From Mixophyes australis (lineage: Eukaryota > Chordata > Amphibia > Anura > Limnodynastidae), in the NCBI GenBank assembly GCA_036250195.1, contig JAVHZZ010000010.1, forward strand, positions 108,428,278 to 108,492,277: DNA of 64,000 nt, given 5' to 3'. This document shows positions 1 through 10,380 of the stretch, in pieces. Numbering within the stretch: the stretch's first letter is position 1; each line of letters starts with the position of its first letter. The translations under genes were made by a program, and so were the position numbers. Below the pieces are notes generated by a model. That model worked only from the letters and a program-made list of their open reading frames with translations. It was not told the origin of the DNA and did no database searches.

Positions 1-39
1 CAAAGCTTGAAGCATGACATTAAAACTAATTTCTTTATT

Positions 40-471
40 CAAGCCCTCCTTCTAACTCCATTACCTTGGCTGTCACCTTCATTCCTCCACTTAGTACCAC
101 CCTTTTTGTGTCTCCCCCTATCTGTGGGATGTAAGCTCTCATGAGCAGGGCTCTCTTTCCTCATGTTCTCCTTCTATTATTCTATTATTTCATCACCTTC
201 TACACATCTAGGCCTGTTTCCCTAGCCCCTATTTGAGGCCAGGTCTACTTCACGTTGATCATTACCATCACTGTCACTCACTGTCCCATAATTAACTTGA
301 TCTGCATTACCAAGTTACCTGTGTATAATGTGTCAATTAGTAGATATCTGGTCTTTGCATTATTTTTAATTTTTTTATGTATTATTAAATTTGTTATGGA
401 TTGTTGCTGTCTATGATTTGTATACTACTGTAAATTTCATGTGCGATGCTGCTGACCTTCTGTGGCACCTT

Positions 472-517
<46 letters not shown>
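40..517 (+). mobile_element. 3' tail of an L2/CR1-type LINE with (AAT)n end
   Basis: The phrase GTAAGCTC.CATGAGCAGGGC, a C/T-rich stretch, and a final (AAT)n run at about 468-517 match the 3' ends of the L2 copies at 40528-41970 and 42395-43022. Only the non-coding tail is present. Confidence 0.6.
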
Positions 518-518
<1 letters not shown>

Positions 519-1440
519 CATTTTCCCTGCATGTTAAAAAAAATTATTTGCACCACTCACATCTTAGCATGGTTTGACCAGCTCAACATTTGCACCTTTT
601 AGCTGGACTTGCCCTTAAGTCTCAATCAGTCACACAATCAGGGCCGGCGGAACTCAGTAAGCTGATAAGCGCGGCAGGAGGGTGATACATTTACAGGGCA
701 CCTGCCAGGCCGCTGGCGCCGAAAACAATATTTTTTTGGTATGAGTGTCGTGCTCCCTTAAATTCCGAATGTGTTAACAGAGCAGGGACTGGAAAAGCGC
801 AGGAGACTGAGATATCAGTTCATGTACAGTGAAGCCCCAAAGGGTCTTCAGTAGTATTTCCAGTAGTATACGATACACAGACAGCAGACTCAGGCAGTGG
901 GCACTGGAGATCCCTGCCCACAATGTATCTCCCTTTCTCAGGAATTAAGTAACAGACTATGGAGCTTTTCTCACCTAATCTTTGCACAGGGACAGGTTAT
1001 GGTGTTTGGCTGTGCCAATGTGGAGGTGAAATTGAAATTCCCTCTGGGAATTTGCCAGGAAAATAAATTGTTTCACTCACAAAGAATCTAATAAAATAAT
1101 ATATGAAGTGTAAAACCAAACAGCAAGTTGGAACAGAAGAGATGAAAAACAATGTTCCTACACAATCTCCCTAGTTCTCAGTCACATTAGTCACTAGGGA
1201 GGAACCTTTCAGGACAGGGAAATATTTTTACTACTGGATCAATAAATCGATCAGTGGATGTACAAATATCATAAGCATGTTTTAAACATCAATTGACACT
1301 TTTATTAAAACAAAATATATAAAAAAAACATTTTTCAGACAGCCCTAATGGAATCGCTTGATATTATAAAGATACATTGACACATCGATTGAAATACATA
1401 TAATAAAGTAATCTCTTATTTTTTTCTCTCTGTAGTATTC
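518..1440. other. Unassigned sequence left of the duplication
   Basis: I see no gene here. A CAGGGCCGGCGG sequence near 638 looks like a hAT-type terminus, but no matching partner end was found. In gene B the equivalent distance from exon 2 leads towards exon 1, but nothing here resembles exon 1. Confidence 0.4.
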
Positions 1441-2579
1441 GTGTCAAAATCCTTTAATCCTCAATTGAAGCAATTGCTTTAGTGATCAGATAATATTAAA
1501 TTTGGGCATAGAAACAAATGTTTTCAAAGGATCCTAGATTTAGGTTGACATCATAAATCGATTGTTTGAAGCCTGCGTGCTATTCAAATATGTCTCAAAG
1601 AATATTAGTGGGTCAACTGATAAGAAGTTCAGATGATATATATATGGCATATTTGCAGTTCAAAATTGCCTTTCACAGAAGGTAAATTTGGCATATTTCA
1701 GCAATGATTGCAAGAGGCAACAGAACTCAGCCACATTTAGAATTTTAGTCCGCAGCCAGACGAGTCCATAAACTTGTGCAGCTCCTAAAGTTTGAACCTG
1801 CTGTAAGAAAGCACATATGCTCGTTTCTGAGATTTCAACATAGCACCATTTAAGATGAACACCTTCCTCCAGGCAAGATTTTCACAGGTTATCCATTACC
1901 GAAACTGACGCATTTCGTCACCCACAACACTCTGCGATTTCATCATTGGAAGTGGCTCACATTCAACTATGGTACTATTTACACGTACTCTGGCCAATCA
2001 GCTGTTTGAAGAGCAGCAGGTGTAATTAACACCCGGATTATCATGTGTATCCAGTGTCTGAATACTAGTCCACTTTTTTTTTTTTACATAATAGTATCAT
2101 CTTTCATAGAAAATATAAACAAAAAATTAAATAAGCACTTAAGAACTACAAATTGATCCCATTTATAGAAACACATTAATAGTTACTTTTCTAAATCAGT
2201 GAAGCACCTGATTAATATAATGATCCAATTTTATCTCAAACGTAGTTCACAATCAGAACCAGTACCAATATAGCTGGATATAAATTCATTTAAACTCTTT
2301 TGTGTACATTAAAACCATATTTGCTGGCAAGAGAGAACTAAAAGTAGTTGATGATATAATAATTATTTCCAAAATATATTGGTAAGATAGCAGACAAAAT
2401 TTGAAATATTAAGCAGTTAAATTGCCATTAAAATATATTTCTAATTTCAAAACAGTGTACATAGAGAAGATTCAGTCAATATAATATCTAATAAGAAAAG
2501 ACTTAGCAGATTCTAAATACCACTGACCAGGTCTATTAACCTTAGCATATGCTACAGAACATGCAGGAAATCTTATTAG

Positions 2580-3076
2580 TGTGGCAAGAGCCCGCCACTG
2601 CAGAAGCACACCCGAACAATTTCTTCCTTTTTATGTAGCTTTATTGTCAGGATGGTAAATGTTTTGACACCGTATACTTTCACAGCAATTATGGAGACCC
2701 TAAACGCTAGCTATACATAGACCAGCTCTCTCTCAGAACCAGCCAGCTTCCCCAGCGTTGGTCTCAGTGAACAAATGACACAAACAAGCTTTTATACATG
2801 ATACTCCTCCCCCAGCCTTAGCTTGATGGACAGGTGACACACCCACCTTCTCTTTAAGAGAAAACGCCCATCACTGGCTCTGTTTGAACTAACAGACACA
2901 CCCTGTCTGTTTGCTGAGAGGAAGCAGCTTTCAAATCATGTAAGTTAACCAACTTTAAACTACACATAAGTCTTTACTTGGTTTAACCTGAATCTAGGTG
3001 CATAACTGCGCCAATGTCTTACTCTGCTTGTATGTTTTCTTTGCATCTTGTCAGATAAATGCCTCCCTTTGTTACA
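2580..3076 (-). mobile_element. Solo LTR
   Basis: On the - strand it begins TGTAACAAAGG and ends GCCACA, so it is bounded by TG...CA. It is flanked by TTAG at 2576-2579 and 3077-3080, a 4-bp target duplication. A TATAAAAG sequence (near 2790) and CAATAAAG (near 2640) lie in promoter and poly(A) order on the - strand, which sets the orientation. No internal coding region is present. Confidence 0.7.
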
Positions 3077-3266
3077 TTAGGTATTGTTAAGTTCTAATTT
3101 CAAGATTTTTCTATATATTGGTTTGGGGATCCAGCTCTCCAACTTGAGATCTGTTGTCATTAATCATTTCGAATCAGCAGTTTGCGGCTACTGACGTTAT
3201 AAGTGTTATTAGAATGAGTGCCTGTCCCTATTCTTTTGAATTTCATGAAAGATTTCCACATCTCTA

Positions 3267-4545
3267 AGTTATGGCAACCAGTGCGGCATAAACTTATAGA
3301 ACATAGCAGAAGAGGTCTTCACCTATAGCAGCCGCCTTTCCCGTAGAGACTGGTTATGCTCACAGGCAGTGCTTTTTTTTGTAAGAAAAATGGTGCCAGA
3401 ACTCACCTCTTTCTGCCCCATCATTTTTCTATATTCCTCTATTTCTGTCCCCCTCGTTTTTTGGTAGCCCTCTTTCTGCGCCCCTCCCTCGCTTTCTGTA
3501 GCCTGTATTTACCTTCTATGCTACTTTTCTCGCTTCTCTGGTTGTTTGATTGATCGTGGCTCCTCTCACTGGCAGCATTGTGACATCACAACACTGCCAG
3601 AGCCGGAAGCTAGCACAGGACACACACTAAGATGTGGTGCTGCACTGTAGCAGCACCGCAAAGAAAACAAATGATAGAAGTCGCAAACATTAAATGTTCA
3701 AAAGTTAATTTTAAAACTTGGAAAGTCCATCGAAAAAAGGTGCCGGAACTCAGTTCGGTGCGTTCTATGACAAAAAAAAGAACTGCTCACAGGTACTCGG
3801 ATGCCCCCAGAACTTACACTCAGTGTAGTACAAGTTTATGGTCACAGGGCAGCGCTCAGCTACAGGTTGTAATACACAGAGTAGGGATAGGCCAGAGGTC
3901 TGCGGACTGGAAAGAGTTGATAATGTCTGACTTCCCTGACAGAGCACAGGTGGAGATGTCTCGTACAAGCTGGGTCAGGGCCACAGGCAAAGGTTCAGAG
4001 TCCGGGTACAGGCAGAAGGTCAGGGTCACAGGCAAAGGTTCAGAGTCCGGGTACAGGCAGAAGGTCGGGGTCACAGGCAAAGGTTCAGAGTCCGGGTACA
4101 GGCAGAAGGTCGGGGTCACCGACAAAGGTTCAGAGTCTAAGAACAGACAGAGGTCATACACAAGAAAGCAATCCAAGGTTTAAACAGGTAGCAAACTGGA
4201 ACAGAACACTATAACCGGCAGTGTGGCTCCGTCCTCACTGCCTTAAATAGTACTAAGAGCCAATCAGGGCAAAGCCCTGCAAGTATTCCCAGCACTTGCT
4301 TAATTAATTAATGGTACAGCCGGCCAATGAAAAGAGCAGAGTACCCAGCTGCATATTAATCTAATCAGCTATGAATGGTTGAGCCTTTAAACAGCCCTGT
4401 GTGCTCGCGCCCTGCTGTTTGTTGCCTAGGCAACCGGGACGAGGGAGCCGGAAGTGACGCCCTGGTCATCATGGAGAAGGGTGGGATGACACCAACAGAA
4501 GGCAGAGAGTCGCGGCGGTGCCCGCGGCCGTCGCGGCTGCTGACA
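3267..4545 (-). mobile_element. Solo LTR interrupted by a hAT-type MITE
   Basis: This is the same family as the LTR at 61108-61919: both share AACCAGTGCGGCATAAA, CCTTTCCCGTAGAGACTGGTT and an internal 45-bp tandem repeat (here about 3970-4140). The + strand ends are AGTTATGG (a degraded TG start) and CTGACA. Flanks CTCTA and CTCTG fit a 5-bp target duplication with one change. The 45-bp unit keeps frame and produces an artefactual 183-aa ORF. Confidence 0.72.
3367..3785. mobile_element. hAT-type MITE nested in the solo LTR
   Basis: It starts CAGTGCTTTTTTTTGT and ends ACAAAAAAAAGAACTG, so the termini are inverted repeats with one extra base. Flanking CTCACAGG at 3359-3366 and 3786-3793 is an exact 8-bp target duplication, as made by hAT transposases. 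It is 419 bp with no transposase. Each end also carries a GGTGCC.GAACTCA box. Confidence 0.85.
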
Positions 4546-4613
4546 CTCTGTTAGCGCCTGACTGCAAAGTATTATTGTAGCGAAAAGGAAAGAACAAGGT
4601 GAGAGCCCAAACT

Positions 4614-6092
4614 ACTATCTCTTCATAAGGTGCTGCCTATACCATAATGAACAGGACAAACATCACATAAGTCCAAAACATGGTAATGGAGTCCAATGAC
4701 TAATGAAGTGGTTCATTTTCCAATCCATACAATGGTGAAAAAATGGTAGATTTTGAGTTACATTGGTTTTTGCAATAAAATATATAATTATTTTCATTTA
4801 GATACCATTTCAACTCATCAACCATGAAATAATTGATATATGTTTGTTTTTTGGTCAATATGCATGATCTTTTAATTATATTCTTATATGCATGATTCTG
4901 TTTTTTCATAGATATACAATCATAACAGGTTTTATTATGTGTAAGATAATTGGATATAAAATATTCTCTTCTTCAAATGAATATCCTTAATTGATTAGTC
5001 CATTATTAATTCTTAAATTAATGTTTTATATTTTTAATGCAAAGGCTCTAGAATTTCTTGCATATTTATCTATTACTGTATGAGTGGCAAAAGATTATTG
5101 AATATACAAATCTTGTATTAAGATCCCAATTGCAGCCATCTCCATCTTAGGGCATAATCATGGACTATGTTATATGTGTATATTCATCTATGCCACCTCC
5201 TAAAGGCTGTCCATTGGGTAGTCATATCACATAATACTGGGGCTGGTGGTCACATGACCGGAGACAGCATACATCAAAAATTATACATAACTAATCAATT
5301 GTAGTCTTTGGCAATTTAAGGATATAATATAAGACCAAATCCCCAGGAAGAGGCGTGTTAAGTATGAGGAATTCTGAAATAAGTTTGATGACCTCTAAAG
5401 ATCATGTGATTAAGTATATGAGAGAGGAAGCTTCGAAATTATCTGTGAATTTGTATACCAGTTGAATTTATGCATCTTAGATTGTATTAGGAATTGTTTC
5501 ATGTTATATGAATCATACTATTGCTATAATGTATCTATCCCTCTTTGAGAATGATCAGGTGATAGAAGCCTGAGCAAGTCACTTGATAGAGCTTCTTTAC
5601 TATAAATAGTTGCTCTATTGGAATGACTATATATGCCTTGATAAATACCTGTGGAAGGTCGAAATGCGTCAGCACAGTCAATCTCCAGCCTTGCACTTAC
5701 CACCTCAACTGTTCTCAAGTGTCTATGATCCAGTGGGCTCTTAGATAAAAGAACTGTGTTATGAGCCATTACCATCGGCCAAATCTGTAAGGCGGCCATT
5801 ACCTGGCATCTTTACATTAATTAAATCTGAGATCTATATATATCTCTACTTATGTTTAATATGTTTTTAATGAATTTTGATTGAAGGTAATACACTATTG
5901 CACATTCTTGTTTTCTTCCACATATATCTGCTTCATGAACATGATACTTGTATCGCAAAGAAGATTTTTTCACCATTGTGTGGATCGGATAAAGAACCAT
6001 CTCATTATTCATTGGACTCCATGACCATGTTTTGGACTTATGTGATGTTCGTCCTGTTCATTATGGTATAGGCAGCGCCTTATGATGTTGTG
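4614..6092. mobile_element. Unclassified element with inverted flanks and a hammerhead-like hairpin
   Basis: The sequence ATAAGG.GCTGCCTATACCAT at about 4626 recurs in reverse complement at about 6062-6092, with about 180 bp of inverted similarity on each side. Between the arms, near 5636-5682, is a CTTGATAA...GGTCGAAATGCG hairpin like those in the PLE tails. This organisation resembles a Penelope-like element with an inverted 5' repeat, but no coding remnant was recognised. One arm is shared with gene B at 51051-51350. Confidence 0.4.
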
Positions 6093-6195
6093 AAATATTA
6101 TTTTAAGTTGGCTCTCGTTGATATCGTGTTTTGTGATTCGGGTGCCTGAGAGTAGGGATACATATATTTTTATTTTTTTTCCACTATTTTTTTAG

Positions 6196-6563
6196 CTACT
6201 TCTTCAGTACGTAAGGGCTTCCATTTCAAAAAACATATAATTGGCCAATTTTCTGTATATTCTTTTCACAGACCTTCACCGCAACATTACAAAAATCTAC
6301 TGACTTTTCAGTTTGCTATTGAGAAACTTAACAACAATTCTTATGTTTTACCTAATATAACAGTTGGATATCATGTATATGACTCATGTAATGCTGGGAA
6401 TAAGGCAATAAAAAGTGTATTACAGATATTATCTGGACCCGGACGTACGGTGCCTAATTATTCCTGTACAGAGCGAGGCAAAGTGATTGGTTTTATTGGA
6501 GATCACCATTCAGTGACGACTGTACCAATAGCCCAATTATTAGGAGCATATCGTTATTCACAG
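6196..6563 (+). CDS. V2R gene A exon 2, N-terminal ligand-binding lobe
   Basis: The frame is open for about 122 codons and reads as the first lobe of a periplasmic-binding-like Venus-flytrap domain. Recognisable stretches are LLTFQFAIEKLNNNSYVLPN, which matches the V2R FAIEEIN...LPN motif, then VGYHVYDSC, PNYSC and the end PIAQLLGAYRYSQ. Two acceptors are possible, after TTTTTTTAG (start 6196) or after CTTCAG (start 6208). They differ by 12 bases and keep the same frame. I chose 6196 because gene B keeps that site and has lost the CTTCAG one. The donor is CAG|GTAAAC at 6564. About seven residues differ from the gene B exon. The exon needs one base from exon 1 (phase 1). Confidence 0.85.
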
Positions 6564-7559
6564 GTAAACAAGACATGGGTTTTCTAAAACAATTGAATAC
6601 AATGTTAGCAACAATGAATATTTGACTTGTCAATGTGATTGTGGATAGTTTATATTCTCTGGTGTAGTGGGGTCATTACATCTGGACTCCTGTACAGTTT
6701 AATTTTTTAGATTGTCCAGTTACCAGTTTCTGCTACATATCTGACTCTCATCCTTGGCAAACAGCACTTCTACTTCATATCAGCTTTTTGTCATCCAGCT
6801 TACTTTGAATTCTACTGTGAGCACTGCAGCTTGAACATATAGCTGCTTATATGAAACAATTGTCTGCTGGCTAGGAAAGAAGAAATATTATCTACAGGTG
6901 TTTAGGTGTCTCTCGGATTAAATTTTCCGTGCTCCACACATACAAAAAAAACCTTATAGGCGCTAAGGAATAAATAGCTTAAATAGCAGCTGCTGTCACA
7001 TAGGATTGTGGAATTATTCCAATAGAAATTGTGCCAAGAAAAAAACACTGTGACTGCACTAAGTAGGTAGTCAATTGACATTAACATCAAAAAGAGTCAC
7101 ATTCCCTTTTATAATTATACATAAAATATTTATTTATAAATGATAAATAAAAACCCAATAAAAACACACAAATATGACCAATAATCAACTAATAAACACT
7201 GGATAATATAAAATCAATATATGATAATCAGTTGCTGCATTGAGGAGTTATACAGTTCCTACTTGGTACTGCTATGGCCAAAATAGTACTATAAAGGCTA
7301 TATTTCTACAGTTCAGTTCCTGGATACAGAGTGTTGCAATCTGCACATAAAGCTGCTGATTAAATTTACCGAATTATTGGCTACTAACAGACTTTTCCAC
7401 GCTTATAAGTTACAGCATCCTGCACAGGGTTCGAACTTGCGGAGGGTAGAGATCACGCCAGTGTAGCTCTAATAGTGAGAGTCCCGGTCACATGACTCTG
7501 ATGCTGAGTCTGTTGTCCAAATTTCAATATCATAGGAGGATCCATAGATTATAAGCTTG

Positions 7560-7690
7560 CAAGTAGGAGGTAACCTCTTACCTCTCTGTATGTATGTATT
7601 ACCCAGTATTGTTTTATTACTGTTTGTTCTCAATTGTAAAGCGCTACGGAATCTTCTGGCGCTATATAAATAAATGTTGTTGATGATGAT
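7560..7690 (+). repeat. L2-type 3' tail fragment
   Basis: AAGCGCTACGGAATCTTCTG and GGCGCTATATAAATAAATG precede a GAT-rich tail, the frog L2/CR1 3' end. It is shared in reverse with gene B at 48745-48885. Confidence 0.55.
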
Positions 7691-7758
7691 AATGATCCTC
7701 CGTTACTTGAAAATTAGTATAGCAGAAATAGTTGTTACAGCTCCAGGATGATAAAGAA

Positions 7759-7799
7759 CCTTGACACGTTTTTGTGCAGACTGCACTTTCATCAGAAGG
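7759..7799 (-). ncRNA. Degenerate hammerhead-ribozyme-like motif
   Basis: Read on the - strand: CCTT, then the core CTGATGA, a GTGCA/TGCAC hairpin, AAAAAC, GTGTC, then AAGG. CCTT and AAGG pair as stem I, and the GUC triplet sits at the cleavage position. The second core strand has A where hammerheads need G (AAA in place of GAA), so cleavage is unlikely. The gene B counterpart is at 48605-48645. Confidence 0.4.
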
Positions 7800-8261
7800 A
7801 AATTGGTGTAATGAGGGTGATCCCACTTTATGTATTCAATTAGAAACCAATTAGAAACCACAATAGTTAATTGCACATATTTGGCAATCAGCGATTAAAT
7901 TTGTGTAAAATGCAAATCAATAACACATCTTGGCTAGTAGAGAAATCTTTACATAATTCTGCCTGTTGATACTGCACTGAGGGAGTCTGGGTTTGTCTCA
8001 CTTGCGTTTGGACTTTTGCTTCCTTAATGTGATTAGAAAGATTGGTTACCCTGCATTACCAATATTGGATCTGTAAGTAATATTGTCTACTGTCAGAACT
8101 GTTATTATACTGTTTGAAGTACCACAGATTGCCAATGTCTCTGAAGACCTCTAATTACTACAGCTGTTTGAGGCTACCATTACTAGAAACCTGTGTTTGC
8201 TCTGTATCTGATCATCAGTTACTCTGGATGTTTTCTACATATTCAATATAAATTCATGGTA

Positions 8262-8594
8262 GAATATCATCATCATCATCTATTTATATAGCGCCACTAA
8301 TTCTGCAACGCTGCACAGAGAACTCACTCACATCAGTCCTTGCCCCATTGGAGCTTACAGTCTAAATTCTCTAACATACATACACACAGATTAGGGTCAA
8401 TTTGTTAGCAGCCAATTAACCTACCAGTATGTTTTTTGGAGTGTGGGAGGAAACCGGAGCACCCGGAGGAAACCCACGCAAACACGGGGAGAACATAAAA
8501 ACTCCTCACAGATAAGGCCATGGTCGGGAATTTAACTCATGATCCCAGTGCTGTAAGGCAGAAGTGCTAACCCTTGTGCCACCGTGGCTCCCAG
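8262..8594 (-). repeat. Dispersed vertebrate repeat
   Basis: It contains the widespread core GAGGAAACCGGAGCACCCGG and GGAAACCCACGCAAACACGG, plus ATTTATATAGCGCCACTAAT. The same unit occurs at 16515-16838 and 38157-38500, and decayed versions occur at 12840-13045 and 43880-44112. Confidence 0.65.
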
Positions 8595-9567
8595 GCGTAG
8601 GTGCTAGGTTATTAGATGATTCAACAGAAGGTATATGAAATCAGACAGTGTACATGAAACTGCTAAATTATTTATTGCAAATATGGTAGAGCTACCAGTG
8701 CACTGGATAAAGGTTTGTAGAATAATGTACAGTTCTATAATAATCACTGAAGATGAGAACAAGGAGGGGGGGGGGGAGTTGATAAAAACTGTGAACTGCC
8801 TAGAGATGGAATGATGAATCCACAGTTGTTTGCACTGCTCTCCTGCCTCTATCTTGTCTTGAATTACCTTAGTGCTGGCTTGTGGCCGAAAAGGTTAAGT
8901 TTTAGAGGTTTCTTGGTGGAAGACAAGGAGTGTCAATGATGGGATAGCAAATGTACAAGGACATAGAAAATGCAAATATTAAGTTGCTAATATAACTATC
9001 AGTGTTTCATTGATGGCTAATTAATTTTTGAAGTGTGGGTTATAAAATGTTTTGAAATTTGAAACAAAATTATCTTTTAATGTTTAGTTGTTTTTAACAA
9101 AATTGTGTTTTAAAATATTAATTTAAGACAACAAATTCTATAAAAATGTCAAACATAACAATATATTAAATAATTCTAATGTTGAAGTTTTACTCCTCTC
9201 TACCAGAGATCTCCACATATATTGCTTAACAGACCAAATTATTTTGTTTATATTATTTAAATGTCCTTTTCTAATTAGAATGTCTTTCAAATAAGTGATC
9301 TAAAACTGCAAGTTATATATGAAAAGTCAAATGTAATGACAAATTAATTAAATGTCTATAATAAAGTTGTTTAAATCTATAAAATGTATTTTGAAATTAT
9401 ATTTTGTTTGAACTTTTAATAAAATCTTTGTGTAATGAATCTAGTCACTGTGGCCCAATATGTGATTCACTTCACAAAACCAAGCAGATACTTCAAAAGT
9501 TTAATAGGCAGTCATACTTTAAATTGTAAAACATATATTACTTATTGTATTTATTTGTTCCTTGTAG

Positions 9568-10380
9568 ATCAGCTATGGTGCAACACATTCTGCTTTAGGT
9601 GACAGACATTTTTATCCAACTTTTTTCAGAACTCTTCAAAGTGATCGCACTATTTATTCAATGTTATCTAAAATTCTAAAATATTTTGGATGGACGTGGA
9701 TTGGAATTTTAGCCTCAGATGATGACAGCGGAGATATGGAAGTTGAACTTCTGACAAATTATGTGACCAGAAGAGGCATCTGTGTTGCTTTCACCATAAA
9801 AATGAGCTTCAAACATAAAGACTGGATAAAAAAAAGGACTGCTGAAATAATTAGCAAATCAAATGCTAAAGTTATAATACTTTGTGGGACATTTTCTCAG
9901 ACTTTCGTGAAATGTTTAGATGAAATATCTGATGTTCTCAGGGACCGGACCATAGTCCTTAGTCCTATTTGGGCAAATAACAAGTTTCTCATGGATTCTT
10001 TTGCCAATATATTTAATGGTAGTTTGGTTCTTGACAATTTCCAAATAGTATTACCAGATATGTTGACATTCTTAAAGAAAATTATACCTGACAATTACCC
10101 TAAAGATAAGTTACTTGAACATATTTGTTTATTATACTATAATTGTTGCTTCAGTAACCAATCAGAGTGTTATAATTATGGCCCCATGTATAATATAAGT
10201 CTTCATAAATGCTCTGGAAAAGAGATGATTATACGATTACGCCATTTTAGCTACTATGGGATTTTCCCGCGAGTGTATTTAGCAGTCACTGTTATGGCTC
10301 GTGCTCTACATATTATGCACTTATTTCTGTACAACAAACATCAAAAAATGGAAATTAAATTCGACTCTTATAAACATCAG
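9568..10380 (+). CDS. V2R gene A exon 3, main ligand-binding exon
   Basis: This exon is 813 bp, exactly 271 codons, with phase 0 at both ends. The acceptor is CTTGTAG at 9561-9567 and the donor is CAG|GTAATA. It opens with ISYGATHSALGDR, the family C signature around the ligand-contacting serine/threonine, followed by YPTFFRTL. Next comes FGWTWIGILASDDDSGD, the second beta-alpha unit of the flytrap lobe. There are N-glycosylation candidates (NGS, NQS, NIS). The exon ends in RVYLAVTVMARALHIMH, typical of V2R exon 3. About 29 of 240 compared residues differ from gene B by my hand count, far more than in the transmembrane exon. No internal stop is seen. The in-frame ATG at 9661 is internal and is not a start. 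Confidence 0.93.

Larger units (their letters stand above)
6564..9567 (+). other. Intron 2 of V2R gene A
   Basis: This is non-coding. It is mostly unique AT-rich sequence shared in inverted form with gene B (47368-50295). It contains an L2-type tail near 7560-7690, a hammerhead-like motif on the - strand at 7759-7799, and a dispersed vertebrate repeat at 8262-8594. No further exon is visible. Confidence 0.7.

Noticed and set aside
638..735. hAT-like terminus CAGGGCCGGCGG
   Set aside because: No partner terminus or 8-bp duplication could be found nearby, so it was not annotated as an element.
3632..4183. 183-codon open frame with repeated GKGSESGYRQKV-like units
   Set aside because: It is produced by a 45-bp tandem repeat inside a solo LTR; 45 is a multiple of three, so all frames stay open. 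The related LTR at 61108 gives a similar frame on the other strand.
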